Below the pieces are notes generated by a model, which saw only the letters and a program-made list of their open reading frames with translations, was not told where the DNA came from and did no database searches. From the NCBI GenBank assembly GCA_033032865.1, contig JAWHQI010000004.1:26146001-26210000 (forward strand): a stretch of 64,000 bases of DNA. Reading direction: 5' to 3'. The translations under genes and the position numbers were made by a program. This document shows, one piece after another, positions 12,426 through 24,057 of the stretch (position 1 is its first letter; every line of letters begins with the position of its first letter). Source of the stretch: Dactylorhiza incarnata (lineage: Eukaryota; Streptophyta; Magnoliopsida; Asparagales; Orchidaceae).

Positions 12426-13376
12426 GCCTTAAATTCTTCAACCTTCGCTACTCGCACCTCCAGCGTGGAGATATGATGATGAGGCTCGCATATGGCTAGT
12501 TGATCAAACTTAGACTCTAGCTCTATATTGGCGTGCGTGTTCTTCTCCTGATACTCACAGAGCGGTAGCCTAATGTCATAGATCAGTGCCCCCCCCCCCA
12601 CCCCGTAGTCAAAGGGGGAGCTGTCAATAGAGAAGATGATCAAATAGTAAGCTTGAATTCCAGCAAAAAGAGATAATGGCTATGAAGAAATGACAAGTTA
12701 TCAATCCGAGGACCTTCAGTCCTCGCCTTGCGAAGAGGGCTGTGAGGTTGACCCTGGCGAGGAAATCGGTCCATACGAGTAAAAGGGCAGTGACAGGTAG
12801 CATCCTGCCGACCAAACGAGGAACCCCCATGATGATCCCTGTCTAGCGAAGCTGGGCATAACGGCAACATACCGGGTCGCATCAGAATGTCGTCGTCGTA
12901 TCCTCTGACGCGACCATCCTGTGGTCACCCTCCCCCTCTTGGGGCTAAGAAAGTTGAGGATCTCCTTGTCCCCCCGTGCTGTGATGATCCCATAGGAACT
13001 TACAAAGGATTAGATGATGATGACTAGGAGGCGGCGGAGGAAGGCTGCCTGCGGGCAGCTGCGTGGTGCTCGCAGGAGCTGGTCGTGAAGCGTCTGGAGG
13101 TGGTGGAGGTAGGTTGCTCGCCGGAAGTCCCCCTTGATCGCTCGCAGAAGGCAGAGGCTCCTTCCCCATCCAAGGATGTGAGTTCTTCTCCGGAGGAGCT
13201 TGCTTGTCACTCGCGGAGAGAACTTGCTTCCCCGTCGAGGTATCCCGAGAGCCATAATTGATCCGCACAGATCGACCCACTCGCGATCCCGGCTGGGATT
13301 CCAGCGCGACTATGGGAGTTGATCGCAGAGGAGGTGTGGTCAGATGCTCGCCAGGAGCTCCAGTAGTGTAACGCCC
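12426..13376 (-). pseudogene. Fragment of a transposon-related gene: proline-rich part then coiled coil
   Basis: GC-rich minus-strand DNA. The piece at 13280-12945 codes for a Pro/Ser-rich stretch with runs of five prolines. The piece at 12643-12426 codes for a heptad-like segment ending VAKVEEFKA. The frame runs straight into 28941 (KAWLVYSES...), where the rest of the coiled coil lies in the other orientation. I place it in the 'putative gypsy-type transposon' protein group by general resemblance only; intron positions are unclear. Confidence 0.45.
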
Positions 13377-13638
13377 GTGAATTTTTAGGAATTATTTTAA
13401 TCCTTCTTTGACGTCAAAATGATGTAAGCGCGCTACGTAAGTGTAGAGTTATCGGTGTGCCGTTGTTTGCGCATTTTTGCGTCCGTTCAGTCAAGTCAAC
13501 CATATTTGGAAGTGTATCGGATTTGGAAAATTTTATGTTAGAAAATTAAATTAATTAATTTTAGAAAGGCTCTTCAAAGTTTCGTTGCGATCCGAGCATT
13601 TTTAGAGCCCCGATGATTTTTATAAGATTTGTAGAATT
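13377..13638 (+). repeat. Left part of a gypsy-type LTR, interrupted by E2
   Basis: Begins TGTAACGCCCGTGAATTT; a TGTAACGCCC start is typical of chromovirus LTRs. E2 inserted 262 bp in, and the LTR resumes at 22042 after the duplicated gaatt. Confidence 0.6.
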
Positions 13639-14972
13639 TGTTGGATCTTGTGGCGCCCTTAGAGGGGGGGGGGGGGGTGAATAAGGGTGTGTTTAGAATA
13701 TAATTTTTTACTTAAGAATTTTCAAAACAAATTTTGCTTTTCTAAAAATCACTTATAAAAATTTACAAACTATGAAATTTTTGAATTAGATCAAACACAA
13801 ATTTCTAAGTTAGAGACTAATCAACCAAATTTGCAATTAAAGAAAAAGGCATAATATTTTAATCATGAAATTCTCATACAATAGAAATGATATTAACAAT
13901 GCTTAAGATCAAGGCATAAATAAGATAATAAACTTTTGACAATTTTTGTTTACCAATCCTTCTCCCAAGGATCGGAAGGCTATCACTTGTCTTTCACTAG
14001 ACCAAGCCCAAGCCTATCCTCTAGATCTTCCCAAGATCTAGACGTAGCACACAAGGCCACGATTTCCCACCAAGCCACGCAAGGACTTGGACGCTCCGCA
14101 CAAGGAAGCAATTTTCCCCTAAGCCACGCAAGGACTTAGACGTCACGCACAAGGAGACGATTTCCCTACCAATACAAAGTGAAATGTATATAAATGAAAA
14201 TACAAAATGAAATGAAGAACTCCCTAGAAATTCAGATCTCTGAAAGGAAGGTTGAAGCCTCGAGATGATCGTTGATGTAGAAGTGCGTCCGATCTCATCT
14301 TCAATCTCAAACCTTCTCAGCACAAATGGGAGTTCATGAGGTTCTGGAGCTCTCTGGTTCGTATGAACTCAGGAAAGGACTTAGAATCTTCAAAGCTCTG
14401 AATGCACGAACAAAACGAACCCATTTATAGATTTTCACTGTCGCCTGGGCGACATCGCTGTCGGAATTCCGACAGCCCCAAACTGCTGTTCGTCGTGCTG
14501 TCGTGCTGGCAATTGCTGTAACTTCTGCACTGTCGCCTGGGCGACATCAAGTGTCGGAATTCCGACAGCGCCAAACTGCCGTTCATCGTGCTATCGTGCG
14601 GTCAGTTGCTGTAACTTCTGCGCTGTCGCCTGAGCGACATTGAGTGTCGGAATTCCGATAGCTCCTCTTCATTTTTGCTGTCCGAAACTTCTCCAGACTG
14701 TAGATTGAGTCGTTCTCATCTCCGAAATGGGGTGGACCGTTCTGTAACTCTTCCTGGATTGAAAGTTATGGCCATTTTAAGATCAGCACACAAAACTCAT
14801 CCTTTTGCTTTTTCTAATGTGTACACACTCTTGGATCATGCCCATGAACAAGGACTTGTCTCCTCATTGAACCTGTACAACCTGGACACTATAAACACAC
14901 AAAAGACTAGATCAAATACAACATGGTATTTGTTATTCTCAAACTAAGAGATGCGGAACATAGGCTCCAACA
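13639..14972 (-). repeat. E2 3' LTR
   Basis: 1334 bp. A 14-G run (13664-13677) sits between CCCTTA and TAAGGG. TATA box CTATAAAT at 14423-14430. A tandem array at 14438-14664 lies just upstream of it in the minus-strand sense. Confidence 0.93.
14438..14664. repeat. E2 LTR tandem palindrome array, about 2.5 units of 92 bp
   Basis: Units start at 14438, 14530 and 14623. Each has hairpin arms GTCGCC/GGCGAC and the 16-bp perfect palindrome TGTCGGAATTCCGACA, or a near copy. The block abuts the TATA box. The other E2 LTR has the same array at 21502-21728. Confidence 0.85.
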
Positions 14973-14990
14973 ATCTCCCCCTTTTGATAA
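14973..14990 (-). promoter_or_regulatory. E2 polypurine tract
   Basis: Minus-strand TATCAAAAGGGGGAGAT directly precedes the 3' LTR. Confidence 0.85.
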
Positions 14991-16116
14991 TAACAAATAC
15001 CCGTATGAAAAATTAGTGAGATTAAGACAATTTGTGTTTATAGATAAGTGCAGTAATAAGATATGCATGAATAACATATTAAGAGCGTGATAGAATTGAA
15101 AGCGATAATGCCTACTCTTTCTATATCAAGTCCTCCCCCTACATTAGTGTCTCTTATAAACTACTCCCCCTAAATATCTATTTTACTAGATTTTTCAAAT
15201 TCTTCTCCCCCTTTGTTATTAACAAAAGTGGGTAGGGATGAGTGTATATCTTTTAAGATAGGTAAGGAACCATTTATTGAAGGATTTTCATGATCAAGCA
15301 TATGATAGTGTATGCACCTCCTATATGATTACTCCCCCTACAAATATACCCATTTTTTGAGTTTAATATCAATATAATGCACTCCCCCTAAATATTAGAT
15401 TTATGCAATTTAATCTCCCCTTTTAGTAGAATCAAAAGAGGGTTTAGGAGTGAGTATGTATTATAAGGAGTAAAATATTTTATGTCGAGAAGAAAAATAA
15501 GATGCAATCAAAAGCTTGTTAAATACTACTTGTTGAGAAAAATATAAGCATGATGTAACATAAAGTAGTAAGCAACATAGCTAACATGATAAAGTAAGCA
15601 TTCTATTTTAAGATACCACTTGCTTAAAGGAAAACACAGTGTTAAAAATATTAAGCACTCTTAAACATAAACATCATTTTAGAAGATAAAACCATATAAA
15701 GGATAATGAGTTTTAAATTTGAAAAGTTGATGTTTAAGTTAAAGATTGAAGAGATGATATTCCATTAAGATAAAAAATTGCAAGCATGATTTTATAATAT
15801 CAAAAAAAGATACACAAACTACAATGTAATAAAATTTGCATTTCAAGTAAACATAAACATTGTAGCGGTCATGCTTTGTTATCTAGTGCATTTACTTTAG
15901 TTTGTAGAGATTTGAGTAGATGAGCATTAGGATCCAATTCTCATGAGTAGAAGTTTTATGAAAGATAATGATGTGTACAAAGTAGTGTTTTGATAAAGTA
16001 TACAGGTGAATCAATCAAAAACACATGACATATATAATGAAATAACACAACACTAAAATACACAAATAATATTACTTCCACACTATTTCAATGCACATGA
16101 ATAAATAGTACAACTA

Positions 16117-16402
16117 CCAAGGCGCTCTGCACACACAATGCTTATTAAGACTTATCAGGGTGCAAAGTAGTGCTTGGGGGATCACTTTAATACTTTTTAG
16201 CTTTATTTTCAATTTTTTTTGTGATCCGGTGTACTAAAGAGAAGTGGTGTATAAATTTTTTGCTACAAGACACTTTACAATTCTTAGCCAAGGTGCTCAA
16301 CCTCACAATGCTCATTAAGACTTATCAGGAGGGTGAGTAGTGCTTGGTGGAGTTTTCCTTGTCATTTATTATTTGCTTTTTAGTTTAGTGACTAAGGACT
16401 CC
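16117..16402. other. Four-hairpin domain, E2 copy
   Basis: A 16117-16177, C 16179-16227, B 16288-16347, D 16349-16402. Hairpin B pairs CTCAACCTC with GAGGGTGAG, eight pairs and one mismatch, although its 3' arm differs from E3/E4. Hairpin D pairs CCTTGTCA with TGACTAAGG inside GGAG/CTCC. Confidence 0.65.
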
Positions 16403-17766
16403 GAATTCACTTGTTTTGCAAACATAACATTTTAAACCACATTTCTCTAAAGAATAAGTGCATGAAAGACAAAGAATTGTAATAACCAATTCAATGTTGT
16501 GTAGGTAATCTTTTTAGGCATTTTAATTATTTATGTTATTACACTACACAATCATGTAAGAATAAGATTGTAAACACATGCAGGTTATCAAAAATAAGTG
16601 AGTGAATGAATCATTATCAAACATAATACATTACTCATACTTAGAGGCATGCTAAACATTTCTACACATGTTTATCTACAATCAATTTCATTGCACATAA
16701 CAAGATAATTTTTAAGGCATGTCAAATACAAAACAATGTTTTTAAGAAACTTGAAAGTTAAATTAAACATTGTATTTAATCTTTAATTGATATAATTAAT
16801 CATCCATCCTTGACAATGACAATGAATAACAATCAGTTTTTTTTTTAACTTTTGAAATTTTTTTTTATATATGCACAAAACAATAAACACACATAAAGAA
16901 AAACATATTTTTGTTCTTTGAAATTATTTTTTAATTTTGTATTTGTTTTTTTTATATATATTCTCTGGAAATCATAGAAGTCTTTAATAGCCCTTTCAGT
17001 AAATGATATTCTATGCCAGAGTAATAAACAAAAATAATGTATGAGAAAATACATATATATTTTTTTAAAAGAAATAAAATTTTGTTTTAAAAGGAATAAA
17101 AAGATAGAAAACTTTTTACAAACACACAAAATATTAAAATAATACCAGAAATAATTCAAAACAAAAAATATATATATTTTGGAGCAAAGGAGCTGACGCC
17201 AGGCATTAACTTCTTAACGCCAAAACAGAACTGCATTTCTTGATGTTTTGAAAAATATTTTTCTCAATTCATTTGTATTATAAAGAGACCTTCCTTCTGT
17301 TGAAATTTCAGAGTATATTGATTAGATTTGAAGGCTCTTTTAGCATGTATTTGGTGATTTTTCAAATACTTGTGTTTGGTAAAATCATTAAAGCTTGAAA
17401 TATTAAAATATGCAAACACATGATGCAATGTTACAACAACATCAACAACATCATAACCCATATAGTCCCCAATCATTGGGGGTATGGGCGGGGGAATATT
17501 GGAAATAGACCTAACCTTTGGCACTATGTACAAAGTGGCTTCTCTCAGAGGAGAAAGACATAACCTTTGACAATAAATGCACAAAGTGGCTGCTCATAGA
17601 GTACCACTGAAATAGTGGCCCCCTATACCGTCGCATTTGCTGCGGAATCATGCCCTCAAATCAAAGCCAAAGACATCAGATGAATATGTATAAAGAGTGA
17701 GATAATGTTCATGCAATGAATATAATATAAGTATATCTAAGATCAAGATACCTTAACTACATGACT

Positions 17767-17834
17767 ACACTCTAGCCCCATACTAAGTGACGGATGGGCA
17801 TGGGGAGCTGCACACATGTCGTAGGTTGGGGTGT
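17767..17834. other. Conserved 68-nt structured block, E2 copy
   Basis: Same length and ends as in E1. Its differences (ACACTC for ACACCC; CATGTC for CATGCC) turn G-C pairs into G.T wobbles on the plus strand, so the fold is kept. The 170 nt to its right is also conserved in E3 and E4. Confidence 0.6.
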
Positions 17835-18772
17835 TAATCCTATATGCATACAAAAGACGACGCTTAACCTAGCACTCTTTCCCCCTAGTGCCTCTCAAGG
17901 GCCCACTGGAACCCTCCTCGGTTAAGGACAAGACATGACTTAGAGGTTAGGTCTCTAATGCACATAATCCTACGCCCTCGCTATTGTGAGACACATGTCA
18001 TAGGTTTATTGATTATGGACATACTAAGCGTGTAAGCCTTAAATATATTAACTGTGTTATAATTTCATGATTAGTTTTGGATTTACAATTTTATCGAAGA
18101 TTGTTGATTTTAAATGCATTTAGAAAGGTTTTATTCATGCAAATAACTACAAAGGAAAATAAGATTTTCATATTTTAATGATATAATTTACTTTAGCATT
18201 GCAAGATATAACTAGCATGAGCATTGATTTCTATCTATGGTACGTGATAATGCTAGTGTGATGAATTAGGACAACATGGTGCAAAGCTAAGTAAAGATGG
18301 ACTAATATAAGATTGAGTTGCATGTATTCAAACATAGAGTTTTGAATTTTCATAGACCTAGAAAGAAGTGACAATTCTATTTGATTTCATCTTGTTGATA
18401 TCAAGTTAATTCATAGGTCTAAAGATAATGAGATTCATGCACACAATAAAGATGCACATCACACACACAAAACAAGATATGAAACTATAATACCAATTGC
18501 AATCAAATATTTCATAATTCCTAAGGTTGATAGAATTAGTTGATTTAAGATAGGTCTTGATGGATCATGAATTATGATCTATGATTATAGTGATTTTAGC
18601 ATAGGATATTAATAGATCATGGTGGTGATTGTGTAATCATATTCATCATTTTTGTAAATTTTCTTTTTGATTTTAATTTTTAGAAATTAGACAAAACAAA
18701 TACAAGGTATTTGACAACAATGATAGTAAAAATAATTTTTCAGAGAAAATCAGAATTTTTAGGAAAAAATGC

Positions 18773-18814
18773 TACCGCCAGCGTTAGTGATAACGCCTGG
18801 CGTTAGCAACAGAG
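18773..18814. repeat. Internal palindromic module, E2
   Basis: GCTACCGCCAGCGTTAG is followed by a partly inverted copy, AACGCCTGGCGTTAGC. Unlike the other elements, it does not match the E2 LTR palindromes; it resembles those of E3 and E4. Confidence 0.65.
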
Positions 18815-19339
18815 TTACTATATTTGATTTAAAACACATTGTTTTTTATATTATTTGATTCTGATTTTTCTCGATTATGATTTTCAATATAGGGGATATT
18901 ATATGCAGCAACGAAAAATAGACAAATATGCAATTAGTTGCGCATTTAATATTTTAGCCTAAGACCCCTAAGAATCCATTTAAATCCAATTTTGAAAGTA
19001 ATTTCATTAGTCTTGATAATATCATTTAGAAAATTTAGCATTCAATTTATAATGATAATATAAGACATTTATAGGCAAAGGATTTAAAAAGGATAAAACA
19101 AAAAGAAAAGATAGATCACTTAAAAATTATGGCTTTATGTTCAATTTAATTCAATTTTGATTTGATAAACATTAGGCTTAAAATGTAAAAGTCATATTTC
19201 ATAATATATCTAAGTGACCTTAGCATTTTGGCTCCAAAATAAAAAAACAAACAAAAGAAAAAGCAATTAAGCATATCATGAAGTAGAGTACTGATATTTC
19301 ATTTTTAATTAATTTCTACTTCATGCAATATAATGATTC

Positions 19340-20659
19340 CTAATGAATGAGAGACTTATGTATCCAAAGGGGATCAAGTGTGATGGTTCCTATGGGTACC
19401 CAAATACATCCTGTGGGCTTTTGGAGAGATAGTGATGAATGGGCCTTTACAAGTGGAGTTACTGTTTCGTTTTTAATTTTGGGCCTCCATTCATACTTTG
19501 GTTGTTTATCTTTTAAATTCATATTATGATTATTTGACATCTTTTTGGAATGATAGTTGTTTGAAAAATAATTCATTTGGGATTTATGTTTATTCAAATT
19601 ATTTTTCAAAATACATTGATGTTGATAATCTAAATGAATTTTATTATATTGATTCTTTGAGAGTTTATAAGAGTGATGGTCTTTCTTAAGAATTGAATGT
19701 TGAAAAAGTGGGTTACAATATGTTTTAAATGATTGGTTCTTATTTTGATGATTTTCATTTTCACTCTTTCTTATAGACGTACTCTTATAATATGAAGTTA
19801 AGCTTTTAGACTTTTGATAATTTGATAAACTAGAAATAAAAGATGTTTTATTATATGAAAAGTTTTGAATAAACATTTTTAATGATTCTAATTTATCCTT
19901 TAAATTATTATTTTCTTTTAACAATTTTTCATTATGCTCTTTTGAAGTTAAAAAACCTTTTTCCAAAACCTTCAGTTCTTCTTTAAATGTATTATAATCA
20001 AAATAAGGTTTAGCATTTTCAATTAAAGAGCATGAACAAGAATTTGAAACATCAATATAAGATTCTACTTTAGCGTTTGCTTTTAAAGTTTTATTTTCTA
20101 AACGTAATTTGGAATTAGCATGTTTCAACTTTGAAATTTTACGTTTAGCAAATTTAAGCACACGAAATATAGAAATAGAATTAGTTACTAAAAGAGAAGA
20201 TTTAAATTTTCTTACCTTGTTATAGTTTCCGTCTTCTCTTTTGCTTGATGTTTTGCCATCAACTGAGTCCAATAATGTGACGTTGTCTTCTTCTCTTGGA
20301 TCCATAAATAATTGCTCACAGGCATCATCTGCGGAAGGAAGACAATAAGAATTCTCAAGAAATTTCCAAACTTCATAAGCATTAGGAAGTCTATAAATAA
20401 GTTTGAAAATATTTTGATCTAATGCACAATATAGACTATTCAGTGATTTGGCATTTAAAAACATTTCATTTTTATTTAAAATATTTGGGGGCATTTTAAT
20501 TGTAATATTCCAAACTTCAATATCCAAGGATTTAAGAAATTTTTCCATAAGTATTCTCCACCCATTATAATTTTCACCCATAAATAATGGTGGACATAAT
20601 GATTTTTCATTTTCATAAAAATTATCCCCTCTAGAAGATGCGAGATCATGAAGCGCCAT
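19340..20659 (-). CDS. gag: E2 Gag, intact 439-residue shortened copia gag
   Basis: Open from ATG at 20659 (MALHDLASSRGD) to the stop at 19340. A longer reading from 20707 uses GTG inside the primer site and is unlikely. Residues 24-50 (CPPLF.GENY.GW ... LDIEVW) and the following LNSLYCALDQ...YEVWKFLENSY segment match the start of copia gag (DUF4219/UBN2 type). The rest of UBN2 and the CCHC zinc knuckle are missing. In their place is a long coiled coil rich in Lys, Glu, Asn and Leu, then a basic Asn/His-rich region and the family C-terminus ending WVPIGTITLDPLWIHKSLIH. It would form or join virus-like particles in the cytoplasm; binding RNA without a zinc knuckle would rest on the basic region. 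It is the only uninterrupted gag of the E1-E4 group. Confidence 0.82.
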   Translation of the reverse strand: MALHDLASSRGDNFYENEKSLCPPLFMGENYNGWRILMEKFLKSLDIEVWNITIKMPPNILNKNEMFLNAKSLNSLYCALDQNIFKLIYRLPNAYEVWKFLENSYCLPSADDACEQLFMDPREEDNVTLLDSVDGKTSSKREDGNYNKVRKFKSSLLVTNSISIFRVLKFAKRKISKLKHANSKLRLENKTLKANAKVESYIDVSNSCSCSLIENAKPYFDYNTFKEELKVLEKGFLTSKEHNEKLLKENNNLKDKLESLKMFIQNFSYNKTSFISSLSNYQKSKSLTSYYKSTSIRKSENENHQNKNQSFKTYCNPLFQHSILKKDHHSYKLSKNQYNKIHLDYQHQCILKNNLNKHKSQMNYFSNNYHSKKMSNNHNMNLKDKQPKYEWRPKIKNETVTPLVKAHSSLSLQKPTGCIWVPIGTITLDPLWIHKSLIH

Positions 20660-20694
20660 TATTCCCGGTTGTGAAGCTGTATTGGAATAACCTC

Positions 20695-20706
20695 GCTTTG
20701 ATACCA
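20695..20706 (-). promoter_or_regulatory. E2 primer binding site, tRNA-iMet
   Basis: Minus-strand TGGTATCAAAGC; one base differs from the usual TGGTATCAGAGC. Confidence 0.85.
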
Positions 20707-20708
20707 CG

Positions 20709-22036
20709 TGTTGGACTTGTGGCGCCCTTAGAGGGGGAGGGTGAATAAGGGTGTGTTTAGAATATAATTTTTTACTTGGGAATTTTCAAAACAAATTTTG
20801 CTTTTCTAAAAATCACTTATAAAAATTTACAAACTATGAAAATTTTGAATTAGATCAAACACAAATTTCTAAGTTAAAGATTAATCAACCAAATTTGCAA
20901 TTAAAGAAAAAGGCATAATATTTTAATCATGAAACTCTCATACAATAGAAATGATCTTGACAATGCTTAAGATCAAGGCATAAATAAGATATTAAACTTT
21001 TGACAATTTTTGTTTACCAATCCTTCTCCCAAGGATCGGAAGGCTATCACTTATCTTTCCCTAGACCAAGCCCAAGCCTATCCTCTAGATCTTCCCAAGA
21101 TCTAGACGTAGCACACAAGGCCACGATTTCCCACCAAGCCACGCAAGGACTTGGACGCTCCGCACAAGGAAGCGATTTTCCCCTAAGCCACGCAAGGGCT
21201 TAGACGTCACGCACAAGGAGACGATTTCCCTACCAATACAAAGTGAAATGTATATAAATGAAAATACAAAATGAAATGAAGAACTCCCTAGAAATTCAGA
21301 TCTCTGAAAGGAAGGTTGAAGCCTCGAGATGATCGTTGATGTAGAAGTGCGTCCGATCTCGTCTTCAATCTCAAACCTTCTCAATACAAATGGGAGTTCA
21401 TGAGGTTCTGGAGCTCTCTAGTTCGTATTAACTCAGGAAAGGACTTAGAATCTTCAAAGCTCTGAATGCACGAACAAAACGAACCCATTTATAGATTTTC
21501 ACTGTCGCCTGGGCGACATCGCTGTCGGAATTCCGACAGCCCCAAACTGCTGTTCGTCGTGCTGTCATGCAGGCAGTTGCTGTAACTTCTGCGTTGTCGC
21601 CTGGGCGACATCGAGTGTCGGAATTCCGACAGCGCCAAACTGCCGTTCGTCGTGCTGTCGTGCGATCAGTTGCTGTAACTTCTGCGCTGTCGCCTGGGCG
21701 ACATTGAGTGTCGGAATTCCAACAGCTCCTCTTCATTTTTGCTGTCTGAAACTTCTCCAGACTGTAGATTGAGTCATTCTCATCTCCTAAATGGGGTGGA
21801 CCATTCCGTAACTCTTCCTAGATTAAAAGTTATGGCCATTTTAAGATCAGCACACAAAACTCATCCTTTTGCTTTTTCTAATGTGTACACACTCTTGGAT
21901 CATGCCCATGAACGAGGACTTGTCTCCTCATTGAACCTGTACAACCTGGACACTATAAACACACAAAAGACTAGATCAAATATGACACGGTATTTGTTAT
22001 TCTCAAACCAAGAGATGCGGAACATAGGCTCCAACA
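20709..22036 (-). repeat. E2 5' LTR
   Basis: 1328 bp, pairs with 13639-14972. The G-run is only GGGGGAGGG here against 14 G in its partner. TATA box 21487-21494; palindrome array 21502-21728. Confidence 0.93.
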
Positions 22037-22041
22037 GAATT

Positions 22042-23089
22042 ATCTTTTGTCGTAAACTTTGGAAATTTATATCTCAAGAACGGCCCGTCGGATTTTAATT
22101 TCGACTTCTTTGTTGGATTCGTAGCGCCGACTTTTGTCTTCGGTGTGAATTTCGTTGGAATTGGCGACCTTTAGGTTGGCCCTTCTTATTCTTATTATTA
22201 TTATTTGTTGGAACAACCCTATTTCTGATTTGGGCTAGGATCACTATCTGATTGACTAGGATCAAGTTGACCCCAATGTATTGTTAATGGGTCAAGTGTT
22301 TAGGCAGTTAGAACTCAAGAATTCATTCAGATTCTGCGTTCGACGAACTCCACACTGCGTTCAACGAACTGCTCTCTGCGTTCGATGAACGGCTAATATT
22401 CTGCGTTCGACGAACGGCTTGCTTCATGCTCGTCTCAGCGGCTCAATGTCTCATCAGTCTATGATCTCATCTCAGCGGTCGACGATCCCGTCTCAGCGGT
22501 CGACAAAATCTAGGCGTCTCAGCGGTCGACGATCCCGTCTCAGCGGTCGACGATTTTGCTCAGTTCAGCGGTCGACGAATCTGTGCTCGACGAATACATT
22601 CAGATCGACGAAAGTTCTTCTCAGCTCAAATAATTTAATTCTTCCAGCAAGATTCAATTGAGGTCGACGAACCAAATATTGTGCTCGACGAAAATTATTC
22701 AGATCGACGAATTTTATTCAGATCGAAGAATTCTTATTTAAGTTTAGAAATCTCAGGAAGATTATTGTATTCCAGTCTCTGAACTCAGATCGACTACAGC
22801 AACGACTCTTTTATTTCAGATAAGTAAGATAATATGTTTCATTTATTATTTCAAGATTATAGTCGTTGACATTTCTCGGAGGACATTTCATGGAAAAGGA
22901 AAGAGATATACGGCGCAGCAGATTTACAGTTCCCAAAAAAGATTGATTACAAATTACTTTATTCCTTAATTCAAGGGATTTGATTTTCAAATCTTATCAG
23001 AAGAAAAGGAAAGAAGATATACAGTATTACCTCTCAGCACTATTGCATAATATGCATAATATGCTAGAAGATTTTATTTAAGATGTTTT
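22042..23089 (+). repeat. Right part of the gypsy-type LTR interrupted by E2
   Basis: Continues from 13638. It has a palindromic array (22330-22730), a TATA-like TATTTAAG (22735-22742) and about 350 bp of R/U5-like DNA. Its right end is unclear; G2-like DNA starts by about 23090. No ORF is credible. Confidence 0.5.
22330..22730. repeat. TTCGACGAAC / AGCGGTCGACGA palindrome array
   Basis: GCGTTCGACGAACT and CTCAGCGGTCGACGATCCCG words recur about a dozen times. GTCGAC and TTCGACGAA are (near-)palindromic. The array ends just before a TATA-like box, as in the other LTRs. Confidence 0.75.
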
Positions 23090-23360
23090 ATTCATTTTCT
23101 TTGCACACCACAACACTCACTTGAGTGTGTACTTAGCTGTTGGAGCATCATGAGTTAAACTCATTCCTTTGTGTGATTGGGAAAATCATTGTGCTGGCAT
23201 TTAAATTCTGTAGAGGAGTAAAATGTTGACTCCAGTGTTCCTAGTCAAGTACTCACGTCATTCTAGAGATTTGTGTAGATTAGATTTCTTTTTATACCTT
23301 TAGTTTTATACATTTCTATTAGTGTAAATATTATTTACTCTACTCAAATGGTGAATCTGG
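23090..23360 (+). mobile_element. Fragment of G2-like gypsy 3' interior
   Basis: Matches G2 at about 50010-50275, including TGTGATT.GGAAAATCATTG and GGAGTAAAATGTTGACT. The match stops at 23360, where G3 LTR sequence begins without a break. Confidence 0.65.
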
Positions 23361-23893
23361 AGTTTGATCTGTATTTTAGTGTATAGAGAGATCCGTGAAT
23401 ACGGGTAGATCGCTCATCGGTAAAAAGAATTGTTTGCACTCTTCGAGAGAGGGTGACACAAATCTTCCGGATTGGAGTCAAATCCAATAGTGGCGCTCAC
23501 CGCATAAAGCAAGCTTATGGGTTTCGACTGGCCGAGGGGTCTTAATCGATCAACCTAAGGTTAGGTGGTAGTTCTCTCGAGAGAGGCTCTATCATATTTT
23601 GGGAACCTCCATGGTCAAGTTTGTCCAAATCAATTAATTATATTTACGAAATATTTTACTTAAGAAGGATTCTCGATCAAATATTTTCATTATTTTATCA
23701 TTTCTTTCATAAAACCTTTTTCTTATTACCGATTAAATAATAATAATTTGCGTGAGTAGAAGTAATCAACAGACCCGTGGAATGCGACACTTGATATTTA
23801 TTATTAAATATTCTATACTATGGATGATAGGTGCTCTTGCCTATAGTTCGTAGAATTTGGAGAATATATTTATATTGAAAATTTTAGCTATCA
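23361..23893 (+). repeat. G3 5' LTR, truncated to its 3' 533 bp
   Basis: Nearly identical to 27420-27952, from GTATTTTAGTGTATAGAGAG to the end at ATCA. The missing part, including the promoter, is replaced by G2-like DNA. Confidence 0.8.
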
Positions 23894-23899
23894 AGTTTT

Positions 23900-23917
23900 T
23901 GGCGCCGTTACCGGGGA
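23900..23917 (+). promoter_or_regulatory. G3 primer binding site, tRNA-Asp
   Basis: TGGCGCCGTTACCGGGGA. It differs at one base from the complement of the tRNA-Asp 3' end used by Athila-type elements. Confidence 0.85.
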
Positions 23918-24057
23918 TTATTTTTGTTGATATTTGGAAAGCGTGAATTTTATTACTTTTATCATTTTCTTTCTCCGCCCCCATTTCTCTTTTTGCTTTT
24001 TCTTTTAAAAATTCTTTTTTATTAGGTGACGATTGTTTAATTTTCTTTTAAAAAAAT

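Larger units (their letters stand above)
14991..19339 (-). other. E2 non-coding 3' interior
   Basis: 4.3 kb without a credible gene. It contains the four-hairpin domain (16117-16402), the 68-nt block (17767-17834) with its conserved 170-nt right neighbour, and palindromic modules near 17188-17226 and 18773-18814. Relative to E1, the 68-nt block lies on the other side of the four-hairpin domain. Confidence 0.7.
13639..22036 (-). mobile_element. E2: gag-only Ty1/copia retrotransposon with an intact gag
   Basis: LTRs 13639-14972 and 20709-22036, with exact target duplication gaatt at 13634-13638 and 22037-22041. The interior is 5.7 kb, with one long ORF (gag) and no pol. The two LTRs are very similar by eye, so the insertion is relatively young. 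It is the best preserved member of the E1-E4 group. Confidence 0.93.

Noticed and set aside
16845..17159. Phe/Tyr/Lys-rich 104-codon ORF
   Set aside because: Low-complexity AT-rich DNA in the E2 interior with no counterpart in E1, E3 or E4.
22330..22735. Regularly spaced short repeats resembling a CRISPR array
   Set aside because: Plant LTR context, no constant repeat and spacer lengths, no cas genes. They are LTR palindromes.
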